Source: Bacteroidales bacterium UBA3143
GTDB lineage: Bacteria > Bacteroidota > Bacteroidia > Bacteroidales > Dysgonomonadaceae
Length of the DNA stretch: 10,396 nt
Direction: 5' to 3'
Assembly: GCA_002364735.1 (NCBI GenBank)
Contig: DEZB01000073.1
Span: 1 to 10,396, forward strand
Shown here: in pieces, positions 7,057-10,396 of the stretch
Position numbering within the stretch: the stretch's first letter is position 1
How the letters are laid out: each line of letters opens with the position of its first letter
Notes under the pieces: generated by a model
The model's database searches: none
What the model was told of the DNA's origin: nothing
The model's input: only the letters and a program-made list of their open reading frames with translations
Program-made: the position numbers and the translations under genes

Positions 7057-7161
7057 ACTAATTAAATCAAGAATTTCTTATGTCAATCATCACTCCTATC
7101 CAGGGGACAAAAAACATAAGAATTCATTTGTAGTATTAAAAGAAATAGCTACATTCGCTTA

Positions 7162-7169
7162 TAGGTTTG
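7162..7169 (+). promoter_or_regulatory. Possible Bacteroides-type -7 element for the 7254 gene and pnuC
   Basis: TAGGTTTG matches TAnnTTTG and lies 84 bases before the start of the small gene. A TTTG occurs upstream at 7127-7130, but the spacing (31 bases) is too long for the usual 19-21. The rest of the 302-base divergent gap (6952-7253) is AT-rich, and I see no riboswitch, hairpin array or small gene in it. Confidence 0.3.
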
Positions 7170-7253
7170 TTAATCTATATCAATGGATCTATATATTAAA
7201 GAGATTATTAATAAAATTAGAATTAGAGTATTCACTTTTAAACAATTACAATT

Positions 7254-7580
7254 ATGTCAATATTTGGAAAGTCGTATGCTGATATTATCAGCGAAGTAAG
7301 AATTATGATAGATGCGCTCAATAGAGTAGGGAGTCTGCAAGAGGATTTTCCTATGGGATTGGGCGAAACGTTCATTGATGAATTAACTGCATCACGAGAA
7401 AAAGTAGTTGCTTATAACGCAGAGGTTGAAAAACTAAAAGCTGAGCTTGCAGCAAAAAACATACAACTGGATGACGAAATGAAAAAGATGAGAAAACTCT
7501 ATTCGGAAGCCACGGATCGCGTGAAGCAAGATGCTCCTCAAGAAAAATGGATAGAGTTTGGAATTACTGACAAGAAGTAA
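7254..7580 (+). CDS. Small coiled-coil protein of unknown function
   Basis: I do not recognise the family. The 108-residue product is soluble and charged. Residues 1-45 (MSIFGKSYADIISEVRIMID...) form an amphipathic N-terminal part with a GLGETF turn. Residues 46-92 read as a continuous coiled-coil-like helix rich in E, K and A (AYNAEVEKLKAELAAKN). It closes with PQEKWIEFGITDKK. There is no signal peptide, membrane segment or metal motif. The ATG at 7254 is preceded by the A-rich leader aaacaattacaatt. It ends 22 bases before pnuC on the same strand, so the two are probably co-transcribed, but the sequence gives no functional link to NAD salvage. Confidence 0.85.
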   Translation: MSIFGKSYADIISEVRIMIDALNRVGSLQEDFPMGLGETFIDELTASREKVVAYNAEVEKLKAELAAKNIQLDDEMKKMRKLYSEATDRVKQDAPQEKWIEFGITDKK

Positions 7581-7602
7581 TTTTGCTGCATAAAAAAAAT
7601 AT

Positions 7603-8220
7603 ATGAATATATTTGAGTCGATTGATTTAAGACAGACAATTGAGATAATTGCCGTAGTCTTTGGCGTATTGAGTGTATGGTACGCTCACAAAGAAAATAT
7701 TTGGGTGTTCCCCTTGGGGATAATCAATGTTTTAATCTACATATATATATGCATCTCGGCTCGACTGTATGCCAATGCAGGTATCAATGTGGTTTACTTT
7801 CTTACCAATGTATACGGATGGTACAATTGGTCGCGCACAAATGACGAGCAAGGTACATTGCAAATATCACGCAACACAAATAAGCTAAACATTCTTTGGT
7901 TTTTGTCTGCCATAGTGTTGTATGTAATTATTGTATTGATATTACGAACAGCGCATCAAAACGACCCTGAATACTTAAACTCTATATTGCCATGGATTGA
8001 TGGCATGAACACCTCTTTTTTCTTGTGTGCAACTGTTTTAATGACAATGAAGAAGATAGAGAACTGGTGGTTTTGGATTGCTGGCAATGTACTATCCATT
8101 CCTGTATACTTTTCGCAAGGGCTCTATTTCACCAGCCTACAATATGCCCTCTTTTTGGTGATAGCCATTATGGGGTTGAGGGAGTGGAATGTGCGGTGGA
8201 GAGAAAGAGTGGGGGGATGA
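7603..8220 (+). CDS. pnuC: PnuC-family nicotinamide riboside (or related vitamin) transporter
   Basis: PnuC proteins are inner-membrane facilitators; the classical member takes up nicotinamide riboside for NAD synthesis, and relatives carry thiamine or riboflavin. The 205-residue length is typical. Hydrophobic helices are visible at about 14-29, 33-51, 58-77, 97-115, 136-149, 153-171 and 174-192. Family landmarks are present: VFPLGIINVLIYIYI (35-49), NVVYFLTNVYGWYNW (62-76) and ENWWFWIAGNVLSIPVYF (153-170), with LREW (192-195) near the end. Transport substrate is assigned from the family; because Bacteroidota also use the fold for thiamine (PnuT), that alternative stays open, although no TPP riboswitch or thiamine gene is seen next to it. 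The ATG at 7603 follows an A-rich leader (gcataaaaaaaatat). It forms a likely operon with the small coiled-coil gene upstream. Confidence 0.9.
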   Translation: MNIFESIDLRQTIEIIAVVFGVLSVWYAHKENIWVFPLGIINVLIYIYICISARLYANAGINVVYFLTNVYGWYNWSRTNDEQGTLQISRNTNKLNILWFLSAIVLYVIIVLILRTAHQNDPEYLNSILPWIDGMNTSFFLCATVLMTMKKIENWWFWIAGNVLSIPVYFSQGLYFTSLQYALFLVIAIMGLREWNVRWRERVGG

Positions 8221-8234
8221 GGTATGAGGTTAAT

Positions 8235-8274
8235 TAGTAATTAGTAATTAGTAATTACTAATTACTAATTACTA
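8235..8274. repeat. Perfect 40-bp palindrome made of heptads
   Basis: Heptad AATTAGT-type units on the left meet their inverse AATTACT-type units on the right at 8254/8255, giving 20 paired bases on each side without a mismatch. It begins 14 bases after the pnuC stop, so it could fold in the transcript and end or protect it, although no T-run follows. Confidence 0.9.
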
Positions 8275-8392
8275 TTACTTACTCCTTACTCCTTACCCCT
8301 TACCCCTTACTACTCACCCCTACTCACCCCTTACCACTCACTGTTCACTGCTCACTGCTTACTCCTTACCCTTCACCCCCTCACCCATCTAT
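8275..8392. repeat. Heptad C/T-rich low-complexity tract
   Basis: Imperfect 7-base repeats (CTTACTC, CTTACCC, then CTCACTG, TTCACTG, GCTCACT) fill the space between the palindrome and the next promoter. The tract is almost free of G on this strand. Such heptads occur between genes in many Bacteroidota genomes, likely by slippage. No reading frame or RNA gene is apparent. Confidence 0.7.
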
Positions 8393-8419
8393 CACAAAAC
8401 GCAATGTTTACAGCTAATA

Positions 8420-8452
8420 TTTGTACAAACCTCTACAATTATTGTATATTTG
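8420..8452 (+). promoter_or_regulatory. Bacteroides-type promoter of the MFS gene
   Basis: A TTTG -33 box (8420-8423), a 21-base spacer and a TATATTTG -7 box (8445-8452) match the TTTG / TAnnTTTG consensus with correct spacing. Transcription would start near 8459, leaving a leader of about 36 A/T-rich bases. This makes the MFS gene its own transcription unit, separate from pnuC. Confidence 0.7.
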
Positions 8453-8494
8453 TGCGATTAAAATTAAAAAGTAATATTATTATAAATCTAAAAA

Positions 8495-9937
8495 ATGTCT
8501 GAACAGATTAAAGAAACACTGAGAGACTCCAAAGTTGCTCGATGGACAGCATTGGCAATTGTCTCTTTTACAATGATGACTGGATATTACATCAACTATG
8601 TAATATCCCCACTTAAACCTCTTTTTGAAGAGTTTTTCAATTGGAGCAGTACCGACTTTGGTTTTTGGAATTCTGCCTACGGCTGGTTTAATGTTTTCTT
8701 CCTCATGCTTATCTTTGGAGGAATTATACTTGATAAAGTAGGTATTCGTTTTACAGGATTAGGAGCAACCATCACCATGCTTATTGGTACATTCTTTCAG
8801 TTTGCAGCAGTTCGTGAGCTTTGGCCCATGATGGGTGAGGTGTTGGGTGTGAATATGCAAATAGCTGTTGGTGCGTTAGGCTTTGGTATTTTTGGTGTGG
8901 GTATTGAGGTAGCCGGAATAACGGTTTCAAAGATTATTGTAAAATGGTTTAAAGGAAAAGAGTTGGCATTGGCCATGGGACTTGAGATGGCTACAGCACG
9001 ATTGGGTACGGCATTGGCTTTGGCAATTCCTGCACCTATTGCAGCTTCGTTGCTTGCTGGTGGAGCAACTCCACAAGTAGCACTTTCTGCACCCATCTTT
9101 TTAGGTTTAGGTCTGTTAGTTGCAGGTTTTCTTGCATTCGTGTTCTATACTTTCAAAGACAGACAACTTGACAAATCTTTAGCCGCATCACGTGGCTTGA
9201 ATGAAGAGCTAGAAGAGGAGTTTAAGGTAAAGGACATATTTAAGGTGATGAATAACAAAGGGTTCTGGCTGATAGCATTACTGTGTGTATTATTCTACTC
9301 TGGTGTTTTTCCTTTTCTGTTTTATGCAGCAGATTTAATGGTTAACAAGTATAATGTAGATCCAAAATTTGCAGGACTGATTCCAAGCTTACTGCCATTT
9401 GGAACAATATTCTTAACCCCATTTTTTGGCAACTTATATGATAAGAAAGGAAAAGGAGCAAGCATCATGCTTATAGGATCAATCATGCTTCTTTGTATTC
9501 ACATATTGTTTGCTATACCCGGTATTAATGCACCTATTTTTGCAGTTATATTAGTTTTATTATTGGGTGTAACATTCTCTTTGGTGCCTTCGGCAATGTG
9601 GCCTTCAGTACCAAAAATTATTCCCGAGAGACAATTAGGAACAGCTTACGCACTAATATTCTGGGTGCAGAACTGGGGACTAATGGGTGTTCCACTGCTA
9701 ATTGGATGGGTTTTAGATAAATATAGCATCACAAATCCAGATGCAGTGCTTGCGGGAGTAAAACCACATTATAATTACACAATCCCCATGTCAATATTCG
9801 CCGCATTAGGTCTGTTAGCTATTTTTGTTGCCCTACTACTTAAAGCAGAAGATAAAAGAAAAGGATATGGATTGGAGTTACCCAATATTCAAGAATTGAA
9901 AGACGTGGTTATTGAAAGTGAAATAAGAGATATATAA
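8495..9937 (+). CDS. Major facilitator superfamily transporter
   Basis: This is a 480-residue, 12-helix inner-membrane secondary transporter. Helices run from about residue 17 to 450, with the usual cytoplasmic loop (about 221-253, charged, EELEEEFKVKD) separating the two halves. MFS loop motifs appear in both: GGIILDKVGIRFTG (75-88) and FGNLYDKKGKGAS (311-323). A further conserved-looking segment, MWPSVPKIIPERQLGTAYAL (368-387) followed by FWVQNWGLMGVPLLIGWVLD, resembles members related to MFSD1 (dipeptide uniporter); this is recalled pattern similarity, not a search. Nitrate or sugar specificity is not supported. There is no signal peptide. The start ATG at 8495 follows aaatctaaaaa and the promoter at 8420-8452. 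Substrate is unknown. Confidence 0.9.
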   Translation: MSEQIKETLRDSKVARWTALAIVSFTMMTGYYINYVISPLKPLFEEFFNWSSTDFGFWNSAYGWFNVFFLMLIFGGIILDKVGIRFTGLGATITMLIGTFFQFAAVRELWPMMGEVLGVNMQIAVGALGFGIFGVGIEVAGITVSKIIVKWFKGKELALAMGLEMATARLGTALALAIPAPIAASLLAGGATPQVALSAPIFLGLGLLVAGFLAFVFYTFKDRQLDKSLAASRGLNEELEEEFKVKDIFKVMNNKGFWLIALLCVLFYSGVFPFLFYAADLMVNKYNVDPKFAGLIPSLLPFGTIFLTPFFGNLYDKKGKGASIMLIGSIMLLCIHILFAIPGINAPIFAVILVLLLGVTFSLVPSAMWPSVPKIIPERQLGTAYALIFWVQNWGLMGVPLLIGWVLDKYSITNPDAVLAGVKPHYNYTIPMSIFAALGLLAIFVALLLKAEDKRKGYGLELPNIQELKDVVIESEIRDI

Positions 9938-9945
9938 GCGAGCCT

Positions 9946-10086
9946 ACTCTGAAAACCCTCCACTGCTGATTATTAGGCTTTTTCTGCCCTTTGTCCCTGA
10001 AGGGAAAAGCCTAATAATCAGCATTCTGCTAAAGTCCCCTTTAGGGGATTTAGGGGCGGAAATAAGTGAGATTGACTTTTCAGAGT
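9946..10086. repeat. Compound inverted-repeat element downstream of the MFS gene
   Basis: Outer 10-bp inverted repeats, ACTCTGAAAA (9946-9955) and TTTTCAGAGT (10077-10086), enclose a perfect 19-bp stem (9964-9982 with 10005-10023; 22-base loop that can itself pair CCCT with AGGG) and a CCCCTTTAGGGG palindrome (10036-10047). It starts 9 bases after the MFS stop. It looks like a small non-coding mobile or interspersed repeat, and the strong stem may also serve as transcription end. No transposase or target duplication was found. Confidence 0.75.
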
Positions 10087-10335
10087 GGAATCATAAATAA
10101 AAAAATATAATTTATAAAAAAGCGAATCCCCTCAAGGCTTTTGCATTGTTCTCTGTTTTTGATATTGCTTCAATCTTACAAATAGGCTCTCTCTTCTTAG
10201 GATGGTTAGGGGGCCATAGATACAATGTGCTTCTACAACATGATTCTTCCATAAGTTTGCACGTAAAACATATCGATAATCTCTTTTATGCAATAAAATT
10301 TTAGAGTCGAAGCAATAAATAGCTTAATTATCCTT
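10087..10335. other. Gene-free stretch
   Basis: No convincing gene is seen on either strand. A plus-strand frame stays open from 10101 to a TAG at 10302-10304 (67 codons), but it has no ATG, no recognisable motif, and starts in a poly-A run. It could be a relic or chance. Confidence 0.5.
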
Positions 10336-10396
10336 CTTTTGTCTCAGACAAAAGCTTCACCCATCAATGTTTTATGCTTTTGTCTCGAACAATAAC
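10336..10396. repeat. Array C: start of a third 41-bp palindromic repeat, cut by the window end
   Basis: A perfect palindrome, CTTTTGTCT-C-AGACAAAAG (10336-10354, 9-bp arms, 1-base centre), is followed by 22 other bases and then by CTTTTGTCTCGAACAA starting at 10377, exactly 41 bases on. The second unit is interrupted by the window edge, so whether the array continues is unknown. Its core differs from arrays A and B, but the outer TTTTGT...ACAAAA and the period are the same. Confidence 0.65.

Noticed and set aside
7560..7602. Riboswitch (NAD or TPP type) before pnuC
   Set aside because: Only 22 bases separate it from the upstream gene, and the 6952-7253 gap shows no recognisable aptamer core.
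8797..9096. Minus-strand frame inside the MFS gene
   Set aside because: Low-complexity A/P/N-rich translation typical of an antisense shadow of a membrane protein gene.
10101..10304. Plus-strand 67-codon open stretch
   Set aside because: No start codon, begins in poly-A, and no recognisable motif; recorded as gene-free.

Overview
The window looks like a low-GC chromosome segment from the phylum Bacteroidota, probably Bacteroidales. Evidence: at least one excellent Bacteroides-type promoter (TTTG, 21 bases, TATATTTG) before the MFS gene, A-rich leaders without a strong Shine-Dalgarno, Bacteroidota-style RHS cores, and intergenic repeats of the kind common in that phylum (TTAC-type heptads, CCCCTTTAGGGG). 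Species cannot be named from the sequence alone.

Left part (1-3980, minus strand, read right to left): two tandem orphan polymorphic-toxin modules. Each has the end of an RHS protein (last YD repeats plus RHS core, lacking the long N-terminal part), an unrelated C-terminal tail, and a small exported protein just downstream. The upstream module (3896 to 1844) has a tail with an L,D-transpeptidase-like His/Thr-x-Gly-Cys signature and an overlapping lipoprotein gene, which suggests a peptidoglycan-directed toxin with a periplasmic immunity protein. The downstream module (1794 to 59) has a tail with a JAB/MPN-like HxHP signature followed by a small secreted protein. The two share about 540 bp of RHS-core DNA (1232-1774 and 3268-3810).

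Middle-left (3967-5053): a gene-free stretch of about 1.1 kb holding two tandem arrays of palindromes. They have different sequences but the same 41-bp period, and a short 24-bp direct repeat lies between them. A third, different palindrome with the same 41-bp spacing begins at the right edge of the window (10336). All three share the dyad outline TTTYGT-N5/6-ACRAAA. This family is the most unusual thing in the window.

Core genes: sdaA (L-serine ammonia-lyase) and ruvA (Holliday-junction binding) on the minus strand; on the plus strand a small coiled-coil protein of unknown function with pnuC (nicotinamide riboside-type transporter), then an MFS transporter with its own promoter. The pnuC/MFS gap contains a perfect 40-bp palindrome built of heptads, followed by a heptad C/T-rich tract. 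Downstream of the MFS gene is a compound inverted-repeat element, then about 250 bp with no recognisable gene, then the start of the third 41-bp array.
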